A stretch of 64,000 nucleotides of DNA from Clostridium akagii DSM 12554 (GTDB lineage Bacteria > Bacillota > Clostridia > Clostridiales > Clostridiaceae). The translations under genes and the position numbers were made by a program. The DNA is taken from assembly GCF_000686725.1 (NCBI RefSeq), contig NZ_JMLK01000007.1, positions 1 through 64,000 on the forward strand. Direction: 5' to 3'. How positions within the stretch are numbered: the stretch's first letter is position 1; every line of letters starts with the position of its first letter. The notes under the pieces are model-generated. The model was not told the DNA's origin. It was given only the letters and a program-made list of their open reading frames with translations, and searched no databases. Of the stretch, positions 45,499 to 54,940 are shown piece by piece.

Positions 45499-45966
45499 AT
45501 GAATCCAACTGAACAGCTATTATATGAAGATTTAGTTTTTATGAACTATGAAGCAGAAAATAAAGAAGAATTATTAAAAAAAATGTCGGAAATATTAAGA
45601 AAAAAGGGTTATGTAAAGGAGTCCTATTTAGAAGGTATCCTTAAAAGAGAAGCACTTTATCCAACAGGATTAAACACCAATGGTGTAAAGGTTGCAATAC
45701 CACATACAGATGCAATACATGTAGAAAAATCTGCGGTGGTAATTGTTATATTAAAAAAACCGGTAATTTTTAAAGAAATGGCAAATGAACTTAATGATGT
45801 TCACGCAGAATTGGTATTTATGCTTGCAATTAAAAATCCTAAAGATCAAGTTCCTACTTTAAGCAAGCTTATGTCAATTCTATCAAATAAAGAAAGACTA
45901 CTTAGCATTCGTAATTGCAAAACTAGTAAAGAGGTGGTGGATATACTAGCACAGGTTATGTCTTAG
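45499..45966 (+). CDS. PTS EIIA component, fructose/galactitol type
   Basis: 155 aa, AAGGAGG ribosome site. The PTS_EIIA_2 fold is evident; the phosphorylated histidine sits in KVAIPHTDAIHV (about residue 75) and LVFMLAIKNPKDQVPTLSKL is the conserved second half. It accepts phosphate from HPr and passes it to the EIIB coded next. First gene of the sigma-54-controlled operon. Confidence 0.9.
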   Translation: MNPTEQLLYEDLVFMNYEAENKEELLKKMSEILRKKGYVKESYLEGILKREALYPTGLNTNGVKVAIPHTDAIHVEKSAVVIVILKKPVIFKEMANELNDVHAELVFMLAIKNPKDQVPTLSKLMSILSNKERLLSIRNCKTSKEVVDILAQVMS

Positions 45967-46048
45967 AGTAAATATCCTTAAAATTAATGAGCTGAATAGT
46001 CTAAATGACTATTTAGGGCAGTATAAGGAATAAAAGGAGGAATTAATA

Positions 46049-46330
46049 ATGAAAAATATTTTTGTTGCATGTGGATCAGGAGTGGCTACATCTCAAACTG
46101 TAGCATCTAAAATTGGGAATATGTGCGAAGATAATAATATTCGTGTAAACGTTGAAGCAGTTGATATTAAGTCACTTGAAAACGTTATCGACCAATGCGA
46201 TATTTACGTATCCATAGTTTCATCAGGAACAAAGGATTGGGGAAAACCAACAATAAGTGGAATACCGTTTTTAACTGGTATGGGAATGGATGAGGAGTTT
46301 GAGAAATTGAAAAATTTTTTAAAAGAATAA
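46049..46330 (+). CDS. PTS EIIB component, galactitol type
   Basis: 93 aa with AAAGGAGGAA. The N-terminal P-loop-like motif FVACGSGVATSQTVASKI carries the phosphocysteine (Cys8). It transfers phosphate from EIIA to the sugar carried by EIIC. It lies between EIIA and EIIC genes; a stem-loop follows. Confidence 0.9.
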   Translation: MKNIFVACGSGVATSQTVASKIGNMCEDNNIRVNVEAVDIKSLENVIDQCDIYVSIVSSGTKDWGKPTISGIPFLTGMGMDEEFEKLKNFLKE

Positions 46331-46336
46331 AAAAAA

Positions 46337-46364
46337 ATCTCCCATGAGAATTATATAGGGAGAT
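46337..46364 (+). promoter_or_regulatory. Intercistronic stem-loop between EIIB and EIIC
   Basis: ATCTCCC and GGGAGAT form a 7-bp stem with a 14-base loop in the 116-base gap. No T-run follows, so it is more likely a processing or RNA-stability element than a terminator. It would let EIIA/EIIB exceed EIIC and enzyme levels. Confidence 0.5.
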
Positions 46365-46446
46365 ATGAAAAATTTCAATTAACTAATTATACTACTAAAC
46401 ACGATTTATTTAAATATAATTTTATAATTAAATAGGGGGGAAAAAT

Positions 46447-47793
46447 ATGAGCGTAGTAATTAATTATATATTAGGACTAGGAGCAGCAATATTTTTACCA
46501 ATAATAATGATAGTACTTGGGTTATGCATGAAAATGAAACCTAAAAGGGCGATAATAGCTGGCATAACTCTTGGAATAGCTTTCACAGGAATGAATGTAG
46601 TGTTAGGTTTTATGTTTAATGCTATAAGTCCGGCAGCTACGGCATTTGTACATCACACAGGTATTCAACTTAATTCAATAGATGTAGGTTGGGCTCCAAT
46701 GTCAGCAATAGCTTGGGCTTGGCCGTATGCATTGCTTATGTTTCCACTTCAAATAGGTATAAATTTGCTTATGTTAGGATTAGGATTAACGGATTGTTTA
46801 AATGTAGATTTATGGAATGTCTGGGGTAAAATATTTACAGCAACTATGGTTGCAGCTATAACAGGAAGCATTCCATTAGCATTTGTCGCTGCTGCCATTC
46901 AGGTGGTATTAGAACTTAAAAGTGCAGATATATCACAAAAACAATTGTATGCCATTACAAAAATACCAGGGGTGGCCTGTACACACTATATGTGTATTGA
47001 AGCAGCTATACTTGCGCCAATAAATAGGTTGTTAGATTTTGTACCTGGTTTAAATAAAATTAATATAAATGCGGAACAACTAAAAGACAAAATAGGTGTC
47101 TTTGGTGAAAACAGTGTTATGGGATTTATTGTGGGAGCCATTATTGCAATGTTTGGTGGATATAATGTTAAAGATACGTTGAATACTGCAATGCAAGTTG
47201 CAACTGCTCTTGTATTATTCCCAATGGTAGCTAAATTGTTCATGCAGGCATTAGCACCAATAGCTGATGCAACAGGAACATTTATGAAGAAACGATTTAA
47301 GGGAAGAGAAATCTATATTGGACTTGACTGGCCTTTCCTTGCAGGACAATCAGAAATATGGGTTGCTGCAATTATACTAGTACCTTTTGAATTGTTGTTT
47401 GCGGTACTAATGTCTAAGGCAGGAATGAATAGTGTTATTCCTCTAGCCGGTATAATTAATGTTTGTGTTATTGTTCCAGCATTAATTGTAACTGGTGGAA
47501 ATTTAATAAGAATGATTTTACTGGGATTAATTGCAACACCATTTTATCTTGCAGTATCTTCTAGCTTTGCACCAATTGTTACTCAATTAGCAAAAAGTGT
47601 AGGTTCAATCAAGGTTCCAAGTGGACAGTATTTAACTTATTTTGGAGTAGAATGTCCTGAATTCAGATGGGTACTTGCTCATGGGCTAAATATAATTCAT
47701 GGAGATGTAGTTGGACTAGTAGGTCTAATCGGATTCTTTGGATTATTCGTTTATTATGCAAAGTATATGAAAAAGAGAGATTTATCACTTTAA
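46447..47793 (+). CDS. PTS EIIC component, galactitol (GatC) type
   Basis: 448 aa, GGGGGG ribosome site. About 10-12 hydrophobic segments; motifs of the Gat family include FLPIIMIVLGLCMKMKPKRA and LDWPFLAGQSEIWVAAIILV. It is the membrane permease that takes up and phosphorylates a hexitol, pentitol or similar sugar. Substrate cannot be read from sequence; the downstream aldolase and kinases suggest something cleaved to DHAP-like products. Confidence 0.9.
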   Translation: MSVVINYILGLGAAIFLPIIMIVLGLCMKMKPKRAIIAGITLGIAFTGMNVVLGFMFNAISPAATAFVHHTGIQLNSIDVGWAPMSAIAWAWPYALLMFPLQIGINLLMLGLGLTDCLNVDLWNVWGKIFTATMVAAITGSIPLAFVAAAIQVVLELKSADISQKQLYAITKIPGVACTHYMCIEAAILAPINRLLDFVPGLNKININAEQLKDKIGVFGENSVMGFIVGAIIAMFGGYNVKDTLNTAMQVATALVLFPMVAKLFMQALAPIADATGTFMKKRFKGREIYIGLDWPFLAGQSEIWVAAIILVPFELLFAVLMSKAGMNSVIPLAGIINVCVIVPALIVTGGNLIRMILLGLIATPFYLAVSSSFAPIVTQLAKSVGSIKVPSGQYLTYFGVECPEFRWVLAHGLNIIHGDVVGLVGLIGFFGLFVYYAKYMKKRDLSL

Positions 47794-47823
47794 AAATATA
47801 ATTAATAATTGGAGGAATAAACT

Positions 47824-48486
47824 ATGTTAGAAAACTTAAAAAAAGAAGTAGTTAAAATTGCACAAGAGGCTGATAGATCAGGGCTTTGTAAGCATAGATC
47901 AGGTAATTTCAGTATTAGAGATGAAAAAACTGGGTATGTAGTAGTAACTCCATCGGGTGTTGATAGAGAAGAGTTAACTTTTCATGATATATGTGTTGTA
48001 GATTTAGAAGCCAGTGTTATTGAAATAGAAACAAATGTACGACCAACTAGTGAACTTTTAATGCATTTACAAGTGTATAAAACAAGAGAAGATGTTTTAG
48101 CTGTTTCACATACACATTCTCGTTTTGCAACTGCATTTGCAGTATTAAAAAAAGAAATACCAGCAATAGTTTATGAGTGTGCAAATTTATCACTTAAAGA
48201 TGGAGTGATACCAGTTGCTTCCTATGGAAGACCAGGTACTAAAGAACTTTCAGAAAGTGTTATTGAACCAATTAAGAGATCTGATGTAATACTTTTAGAA
48301 GGACATGGCGTACTCGCAGTGGATAAAGATGCCAAAGAATCACTTTTAAAAGCTCATTATGTTGAAGAATTAGCAGAAGTATATTATAGAACTCTTGTAA
48401 TTAATGGCGGAAAGGAGCCAAAAGCATTTTCTGTAGAAGAACTAGGAAAATGGCAATATCCTTCCGAAATAAAACTTAATAAATAG
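47824..48486 (+). CDS. Class II aldolase (FucA/AraD family)
   Basis: 220 aa with GGAGGAA. The active-site glutamate is in TSELLMHLQ (about 75), zinc ligands in SHTHSRFATAF (His about 96 and 98) and EGHGVLA (His about 161). FucA-type enzymes cleave ketose-1-phosphates to DHAP plus an aldehyde. In the operon it would split the phosphorylated PTS product, or an oxidised form of it. No dehydrogenase is coded here, so a ketose rather than a polyol may be the transported sugar. Confidence 0.88.
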   Translation: MLENLKKEVVKIAQEADRSGLCKHRSGNFSIRDEKTGYVVVTPSGVDREELTFHDICVVDLEASVIEIETNVRPTSELLMHLQVYKTREDVLAVSHTHSRFATAFAVLKKEIPAIVYECANLSLKDGVIPVASYGRPGTKELSESVIEPIKRSDVILLEGHGVLAVDKDAKESLLKAHYVEELAEVYYRTLVINGGKEPKAFSVEELGKWQYPSEIKLNK

Positions 48487-48506
48487 GTCACGGGGGTGGA
48501 TTTACA

Positions 48507-49511
48507 ATGAAAAAATTAATGAATAAACCAGAAGATTTTGCAAGAGAAACTATTGAGGGCATAATAGCAGCGCATCCTGAAAGTTTAAAACTTGTAAATA
48601 ATGATTTTAGATGTGTTGTGAGAGCTGATGAAAAGAAGAAAAATAAAGTAGCAATAGCTACAGGTGGTGGTTCAGGACATCTTCCAACATTTCTTGGATA
48701 TGTTGGTTATGGACTAGCAGATGGAGTTACGGTAGGAAATGTTTTTGCGTCGCCAAGTGCAGAAGCAATGTATGAAGTTGATAAGGTAATTAGTAGTGGG
48801 GCAGGAGTGCTTCATTTATATGGTAATTACGGAGGAGACATGCTTAATTTTGGAATGGCTTCAGATTTTGCTTCCATGGATGATATTTTAGTTGAAGAAG
48901 TTTTAGTAACAGATGATGTAGCATCTGCTCCTAAAGGAGAAGAAAATAAAAGACGAGGAGTTGCTGGACTGTTCTTTGCATATAAAATAGCAGGAGCTGC
49001 AGCTGAAAAAATGTATGACCTAAAGGCTTTAAAAACAGTTGCCCAAAAAGCAGTGGATAATATTAGAACAATGGGAGTTGCACTTACACCATGTATTGTT
49101 CCTGAGGCTGGAAAGGCTACTTTTTCTATAGCAGATAATGAAATGGAAATAGGTATGGGGATACATGGTGAACCAGGAATTAAGAGATGTGAAATGAAAA
49201 CTGTAGACGAAGTAGTACAGATAATTTTGGATAAAATCATTGAAGATCTACCTTATACTAGTGGGGTCGAAGTTTCAATATTAGTTAACGGTTTAGGAGC
49301 TACACCTAAGGAAGAGTTGTATATTGCTTATAGAAAGGCAAGTGAAATTTTGAAAAATAAAGGCATTAAAATTTATAAACCTTATATTGGGGAATATGCT
49401 ACTTCTTTAGAAATGGCTGGAATGTCAATTTCTCTATTAAAATTAGATGATGAACTAAAGGATTTGTTAGATAAGCCAGCGTATTCACCATTTTTTCAAC
49501 AGTTAAGATAA
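48507..49511 (+). CDS. dhaK: Dihydroxyacetone kinase subunit DhaK-like
   Basis: 334 aa. The substrate-binding loop GGGSGHLPTFLGYVGYGLAD (about 50-70) and the catalytic histidine in MGIHGEPG (about 219) are both present; His forms a hemiaminal with the ketone substrate. The following gene encodes DhaL. No DhaM (PTS phosphodonor) is present here, so the phosphate source is open. DhaK-like proteins also phosphorylate erythrulose and related ketoses, which may suit this operon better than dihydroxyacetone. Confidence 0.9.
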   Translation: MKKLMNKPEDFARETIEGIIAAHPESLKLVNNDFRCVVRADEKKKNKVAIATGGGSGHLPTFLGYVGYGLADGVTVGNVFASPSAEAMYEVDKVISSGAGVLHLYGNYGGDMLNFGMASDFASMDDILVEEVLVTDDVASAPKGEENKRRGVAGLFFAYKIAGAAAEKMYDLKALKTVAQKAVDNIRTMGVALTPCIVPEAGKATFSIADNEMEIGMGIHGEPGIKRCEMKTVDEVVQIILDKIIEDLPYTSGVEVSILVNGLGATPKEELYIAYRKASEILKNKGIKIYKPYIGEYATSLEMAGMSISLLKLDDELKDLLDKPAYSPFFQQLR

Positions 49512-49550
49512 ATGACAAGCAATTGATAAATCATAAAGGGGTTGGATTTA

Positions 49551-50186
49551 ATGGAGAAGATAAATAAAGCAAATTTAAAGCAAATACTTGGAGAAGTGTT
49601 AACAGTGTTAAACGCAGAAAAAGAACATCTTATTGAATTAGATGCCTCAATGGGAGATGGAGATTTAGGTCTCACAATGACAAAGGGTTTTAAATGTGTT
49701 TATGATGAAATTGATAACATCGACTCAGATGATATTGGCGTTATATTTATGAAACTTGGAATGAAAATGAATACAACGGTTGCATCTACTATGGGTACAC
49801 TAATGTCAATTTGTTTTATTAAGGGTGCAAAGCAGGTAAAAGGTTTCACTGAAATAGGGCTTGAAGAAGTAGTTAAAATGGGACATGCAGCTGTTAGTGG
49901 CGTAATGGAAAGAGGTAAGGCAAAGGTTGGAGATAGAACTATGTTAGATGCTCTTTCACCTGCTGTTGATGCTTTAGGAGTTGCATGCGCGGAAAAAAAC
50001 AATTTGGCAGAAGCATTTGAAAAAGCATTTCAGGCAGCTGAAAAAGGGGTAGAAAATACAAAACAACTAGTTCCGGTGTTTGGACGTGCAGCATATTACA
50101 AAGATAGACCTTTAGGGACACCTGATTCTGGATCCGTAGCTATAATGTTTATATTCAAGGGTATTAAACAGGCTGTAAATAAATAA
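49551..50186 (+). CDS. dhaL: Dihydroxyacetone kinase subunit DhaL-like
   Basis: ATG 49551 with AAAGGGG 9 bases upstream; 211 aa. DGDLGLTMTKGF holds the aspartates that bind Mg-nucleotide; RTMLDALSPA and DSGSVAIMF are family motifs. DhaL carries the ADP/ATP used to phosphorylate the ketone bound by DhaK. Last gene before a strong terminator. Confidence 0.9.
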   Translation: MEKINKANLKQILGEVLTVLNAEKEHLIELDASMGDGDLGLTMTKGFKCVYDEIDNIDSDDIGVIFMKLGMKMNTTVASTMGTLMSICFIKGAKQVKGFTEIGLEEVVKMGHAAVSGVMERGKAKVGDRTMLDALSPAVDALGVACAEKNNLAEAFEKAFQAAEKGVENTKQLVPVFGRAAYYKDRPLGTPDSGSVAIMFIFKGIKQAVNK

Positions 50187-50198
50187 TTTATTTATAGT

Positions 50199-50237
50199 AA
50201 AAAAGACTCGGCGGTTTTCTACCGAGTCTTTTTTTAT
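50199..50237 (+). terminator. Terminator of the PTS/aldolase/kinase operon
   Basis: AAAAAGACTCGG and CCGAGTCTTTTT pair around CGGTTTTCTA and run into T residues. The phosphofructokinase gene begins 21 bases later, so readthrough may still feed it. Confidence 0.92.
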
Positions 50238-50257
50238 AAGACAAAGGAGGTTCTATA

Positions 50258-51502
50258 TTGAATATGATTAAAGGAAATTGTTTATTAGCTGAGTCTGGAG
50301 GACCAACATCTGTAATAAATGCATCGGCTTACGGCATTATAAAGGAGTTTTTATCTTTAGATAGCAATTTTACAGTTTATGCTGGAATATATGGGATTAA
50401 AGGAATTTTAGAAAAAAATATTATTGATGTGAAAGGTCTAGATATTGAGAGTATTGAATCACTTAAATATATGCCTTCAGTAGCATTTGGATCTTGCAGA
50501 TATAAATTGGAAGATTTTAAGGATAATGATAAAGACTATAAAAAATTAATAGATATATTTGAGAGGTTTAATATAAAATATTTTATGTATATCGGTGGCA
50601 ATGATTCTATGGATGCTGCATATAAAATTAGCAAATATTGTGAAAATATTGGATATGAAATGAATACAATTGGTGTACCAAAAACCATTGACAATGATTT
50701 AGTGGGCACAGATCATTGCCCTGGGTTTGGAAGTACAGCTAAATATGTATCAAACGTTGCTATGGAGCTTTGGCTTGATAATAACACATATGATAAGGAA
50801 TCTATAATGATTATGGAGGTAATGGGAAGGGATGCTGGATGGATAGCAGCATCAACAGGTATTTTACAAAAATCTGGCATAGAAATAAATAAATTAATTT
50901 ATTTACCTGAGATTCCTTTTAATGAAATAGAATTTTTAAGAGACGTAAAAAATTCACTGAAAAATAATAATAAACTTCTTATTGTAACATCAGAGGGACT
51001 AAAGGATGGAAACGGTGAGTATATTAATGTAGATAATAATTGTTATCAAAGTGATGATTTTGAACATGTACAGCTGGGAGGAATAGGAAGGTACTTGCAG
51101 CAATGTTTAAAAAATAACGTTACAAATAATGTTAAACTCACAGAAGTGGGAGTGATACAAAGGTGTGCTATACATTGTGCTTCTAAAACCGATATAGAAG
51201 AAGCAGAAATGGTTGGTAGGGCTTCAATTAAATATGCAATAGATGGATATAGTGGATATATGACAGCTTTATATAGAGTAGTGGGTAGCAAATATTCTTG
51301 TAATACAAAACTTATTAAACTTCATAAAGTCCGTAATAAAGTGAAAAATGTACCTATTAATTGGCTTAAAGGCCATGGGCAGGTAGAGGATGAATTGATT
51401 AATTATATAGAACCTCTTATTTTAGGTGAAGTAAACTCTTATGGAACAAATGGATTAATCAATTGCAATAATATAAGTATTTTTAGGAAAAAAAGATTTT
51501 GA
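50258..51502 (+). CDS. 6-phosphofructokinase, pyrophosphate-dependent type
   Basis: TTG 50258 lies 7 bases after AAAGGAGG; ATG 50264 is an alternative. 414 aa. GGNDSMD (about 112-118) and GVPKTIDND (about 140) are the key sites; ATP-dependent enzymes have GGDGS and PGTIDND, while PKTIDND is typical of PPi-dependent enzymes. GNDS with N instead of D is found in a subset. It probably phosphorylates fructose-6-phosphate (or tagatose/sedoheptulose-phosphate) with PPi. Its place after the PTS operon suggests work on the same sugar. Confidence 0.82.
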   Translation: MNMIKGNCLLAESGGPTSVINASAYGIIKEFLSLDSNFTVYAGIYGIKGILEKNIIDVKGLDIESIESLKYMPSVAFGSCRYKLEDFKDNDKDYKKLIDIFERFNIKYFMYIGGNDSMDAAYKISKYCENIGYEMNTIGVPKTIDNDLVGTDHCPGFGSTAKYVSNVAMELWLDNNTYDKESIMIMEVMGRDAGWIAASTGILQKSGIEINKLIYLPEIPFNEIEFLRDVKNSLKNNNKLLIVTSEGLKDGNGEYINVDNNCYQSDDFEHVQLGGIGRYLQQCLKNNVTNNVKLTEVGVIQRCAIHCASKTDIEEAEMVGRASIKYAIDGYSGYMTALYRVVGSKYSCNTKLIKLHKVRNKVKNVPINWLKGHGQVEDELINYIEPLILGEVNSYGTNGLINCNNISIFRKKRF

Positions 51503-51517
51503 AAACACACTTTGTTG

Positions 51518-51559
51518 AAAAAATCATTTGCATGTTTATGCAAATGATTTTCTTTTTTT
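51518..51559 (+). terminator. Rho-independent terminator
   Basis: AAAATCATTTGCAT and ATGCAAATGATTTT pair around GTTT and are followed by CTTTTTTT. Confidence 0.93.
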
Positions 51560-51748
51560 AGCAGACTCTTAAAGAATAAAAAATTATGCCGATAATATAA
51601 GAGATAAAGATAAAAAAATAGACCATCCATTTGATATTAAAGTAGTGGAGGATTGTTAATAAAAATGACAACGTTTACTAGCAATTTTTATATAAATCAT
51701 CAAAGACGTTATTTAGTAAAATATGATGACATAAAGGAGAACCATAAG

Positions 51749-53512
51749 ATGAAGAAACTAAAAAAAGTAAACTCAAACAGCATTAAATCAAGATTAGTGG
51801 TAGTGTTTATTGCATTGATTTTAATCAGCATGTCAGTGCTTGGAATTGCTAGCTATAATGTATCTAAAAGGGCACTTACAGATTTAGGAGAATCGGCACT
51901 GACAAACAAAGTAAATATGGGACTTTCTTTCATGAAGGTATTAGAAAAACAAGTTGAAGATGGAAAATTAACAAGAAAAGCAGCACAAGAAATATTTAAA
52001 TCTGACATGTTGAATCCTAAAAACAAAGATGGAAAAACTAGAAGTCAAAATAGTAAGTTAGAACTAAATATAGGTGCTTATATGTACGCTATAGATAGTC
52101 ATGGAGTAGAAATGATGCATCCTAGTAAAGAAGGGGCGAATATATCTAAAGTAGTAGATCCAAAAGGAAATAATATAGTTAAGCTTATAACTACTGAAGG
52201 AAAAAATCCTGCAAATAATGGCATTATACATTTTGAATGGCAAAATCCAGGCGATACTAAAATACGTCCTAAAACTAACGCAGTTGGATATTTTAAGCCT
52301 TGGGACTGGTATTTAAATGTTGGTGCTTATGATGAGGACTTCTATAAACCAGCAAATACAGTTCTTAATATAATAATTCTAATATCTATAATAAGTCTAG
52401 CAATTGGTTCTGGCATAATTATTTGGTTCCTTAATAGAAAACTTAATCCTCTTAGTGAATTATCTAAGAAGATGCAGCAGGTTGCAAGTGGTGATTTAGA
52501 TGTAGATATAAATATTAAGTCAAATGATGAAATAGGACAAATACAGGAAAGTTTTAAGAAAATGATTTTGGCTCAAAGGCAGGTAATAAGTACAGTCAAA
52601 GAGAGTGTAAATAATGTATTATCACAATCAGAAAGGCTTTCATCTACATCAGAAGAGATGACGTCATCGTCACTAGAAGTAGCAAATACAATGCAGCAGG
52701 TTGCCGAGGGGTCCACTTCTCAGTCTAATGATTTACAGGGCATAGTTAAATTAATGGAAAATCTAACTATTAATATTAAAAATGTACATAAAGGATTAGA
52801 AAATGTTAAAAATGAAACAGGTAATGCAACTGAGAGGGCTAAAAATGGTAAGGGAGAAATGGACATACTTATAAGGTCTATAGATGATATTATGAAAGCC
52901 TTTGAAATAGTGGTAGCAAAATTAAACAATCTTAAGACTTCAGTTAATAAGGTTAGCGATATAACAGATGTAATAACATCTATTTCAGAACAAACTAACT
53001 TACTTGCGTTAAATGCAGCCATTGAAGCTGCAAGAGCAGGAGAAGCTGGACGAGGGTTTTCAGTAGTTGCAGATGAAGTTAGAAAACTTGCAGAAAAGTC
53101 TAAAAAATCAACAAATGAAATTTCTGAACTTGTGTCATCGATTCAATTAGATACAGAGGAAGTAATAAATACATCAAATAAAGTAGATGTATTTATAAAG
53201 TCTCAAGCAAATGCAGTAGAAAATACAGTTAATTCATTTGGTGAAATTTTAGATTCTGTGGAAAAGATACCTGCACTTATGGATAAAACATATGAAGGAA
53301 TGGATGAAATTATTGAGTCTAAGGAAGAAGCATTATCAAAAATTCAAGCAGTAAGTGATGTAACCCAAGAGAACGCTGCCGAATCTGAAGAAGTGGCTGC
53401 AACTTCGGAACAACTTTCGTCAGCATCAGAGGAAGTGTCCACTACAGCACAGAATTTAAGTGAAACGGCTATAGATTTATCAAAAGCAGTAAATAAGTTT
53501 AAAATAGAATAA
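51749..53512 (+). CDS. Methyl-accepting chemotaxis protein with Cache sensor
   Basis: ATG 51749 after AAAGGAGAA; an earlier start at 51653 is not supported. 587 aa. TM1 (about 15-35) and TM2 (about 205-227) bracket an extracellular single-Cache domain ([35 protein letters not shown]). HAMP follows (about 228-280), then the signalling domain with the hairpin tip [20 protein letters not shown] and [20 protein letters not shown]. It reports an extracellular ligand, likely a small carboxylate, to CheA. No CheW-like partner is nearby. Confidence 0.92.
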   Translation: MKKLKKVNSNSIKSRLVVVFIALILISMSVLGIASYNVSKRALTDLGESALTNKVNMGLSFMKVLEKQVEDGKLTRKAAQEIFKSDMLNPKNKDGKTRSQNSKLELNIGAYMYAIDSHGVEMMHPSKEGANISKVVDPKGNNIVKLITTEGKNPANNGIIHFEWQNPGDTKIRPKTNAVGYFKPWDWYLNVGAYDEDFYKPANTVLNIIILISIISLAIGSGIIIWFLNRKLNPLSELSKKMQQVASGDLDVDINIKSNDEIGQIQESFKKMILAQRQVISTVKESVNNVLSQSERLSSTSEEMTSSSLEVANTMQQVAEGSTSQSNDLQGIVKLMENLTINIKNVHKGLENVKNETGNATERAKNGKGEMDILIRSIDDIMKAFEIVVAKLNNLKTSVNKVSDITDVITSISEQTNLLALNAAIEAARAGEAGRGFSVVADEVRKLAEKSKKSTNEISELVSSIQLDTEEVINTSNKVDVFIKSQANAVENTVNSFGEILDSVEKIPALMDKTYEGMDEIIESKEEALSKIQAVSDVTQENAAESEEVAATSEQLSSASEEVSTTAQNLSETAIDLSKAVNKFKIE

Positions 53513-53667
53513 CATCACTTTTTTTCGTAAAATATTGTGGAAATATATGTTGTAAATATATATTATGAATTGAATGTTTCTGGGCTAGGTCCATTTTTAT
53601 TTTACAAGAAACATGCTGGCAATATAAGAATAATATAAGTTATAATTATTTTATAGTGGTGATAAAT

Positions 53668-54269
53668 TTGTATTACTGTCCTTATCAATGTTTCCGTTCA
53701 CATTTTAACTCTAACCAAGCGAAAATTACTAAATCAGAAGTAGATTTAATGAATAACATGAGAATGCTATGGGAACAGCACGGAGCCTGGACAAGAATGG
53801 CCATAAGCAGTATTGTTTTTGGGTCACCGGATGAAGAATTTGTTATTAATCGGTTATTACAAAATCCTGTAGATTTTGCTAATACCCTGAAGATTTTTTA
53901 TGGAGATAAAGCTGCTTTAAAGTTCAGTGATTTATTAAAAAGCCATCTTGTTATAGCAGCACAGATTGTAAAAGCATCTAAAGCAGGTGATACCAAGTCG
54001 GCTGCAGAAGCAGAAAAAAATGGTATGAGAATGCGGATGCAATAGCTTCTTTTCTGAATTCTATCAATCCTTATTGGTCAGAGGAGAGCTGGAAAGCTAT
54101 GCTATATGAGCATTTAGCACTTGTGAAAGCAGAAGCAGTTTCTATGATTTCTAAAGATTATGAAGCTGGCACAAAAGTTTATGACAAAATTGAAACTCAA
54201 GCACTAGGGATGGCAGATATGATGACAATGGGTATTATTAAACAGTTTCCTTATAAATTTATAAAATAG
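53668..54269 (+). pseudogene. Conserved clostridial hypothetical, frameshifted in an A-tract
   Basis: TTG 53668 after GTGGTGAT. The first frame (NNMRMLWEQHGAWTRMAISS, then FGDKAALKFSDLLKSHLVIA-like) ends at 54045. The conserved remainder, KWYENADAIASFLNSINPYW ... SKDYEAGTKVYDKIETQALG, is in the +1-shifted frame and runs to TAG 54267-54269. The shift falls in the run of seven A at about 54014-54020; one more A would join both parts. Family members are sometimes labelled acetylglutamate kinase without basis. Phase variation, sequencing error and true decay are all possible. Confidence 0.8.
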
Positions 54270-54275
54270 TTATTG

Positions 54276-54320
54276 AAGTATCAAGAATGATTTTTATTTT
54301 TGGTACTTCTTTTATTTTTA
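54276..54320 (+). terminator. Terminator-like hairpin
   Basis: GAAGTATC and GGTACTTC pair (one bulge) and are followed by TTTTATTTTTATT. It ends the preceding hypothetical gene. Confidence 0.65.
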
Positions 54321-54458
54321 TTACATAGTAATAATTCAAGCAGTGTTATATATAATAGTGACATATTAATATATTTTAGGTGGAATATTACAGATAATTG
54401 TAGTAATATGTAAATAGATATAAAATATAAAAAGGAGACGGTTAAGATTCTGTAGTCC

Positions 54459-54885
54459 ACCTTAACCAGGTAAATATTTTGTTAAGCCAAACTCAAAAAA
54501 ACTTTAGGAAACAAATGAAAGAAGCCAAAGAAGATGGAAAATTAGAAAACATATATATGGCTATAATGATTTTATAAATATGAAAAATTCCTTGGATGCG
54601 TATAGAAATAAAGCAGATACGAAGCAAAGCATTTTATATGATTCTAGGAATAATCTTTTACAGGAAATTGATGTAGTGGATAAACTGTTATTATTTACAA
54701 TAAATAATATAAATAATAAATTGTCTCAGAATGATTCTAATTATATTAATTCCTTAGTACTGCAAAAAAACAAATTAGAGACTGAACGGCAAAATATTTA
54801 CATACAATTATTTACCAAAGAACAAATGCAATATAGTATAGGAAAAGATGGCGTAATTAATTATAAATATAAAATAGCTAACTAA
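54459..54885 (+). pseudogene. Hypothetical gene with a frameshift
   Basis: An upstream frame reads VNILLSQTQKNFRKQMKEAK EDGKLENIY up to about 54555; its continuation, GYNDFINMKNSLDAYRNKAD ... NYKYKIAN, is in another frame and ends at TAA 54883-54885. One extra base after ENIY would join them. The ATG at 54580 could give a 101-residue product but has no ribosome site. The protein is helical with a coiled-coil centre. Family unknown. Confidence 0.6.
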
Positions 54886-54934
54886 AAAATTCATCTCATA
54901 ACTAACGCTAGGATAATTATGAGATGAATTTTTT
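54885..54934. terminator. Bidirectional terminator
   Basis: AAAAATTCATCTCATAA and TTATGAGATGAATTTTT form a 17-bp stem around CTAACGCTAGGATAA. It serves the convergent genes ending at 54885 and 54941. Confidence 0.93.
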
Positions 54935-54940
54935 AGTTAA

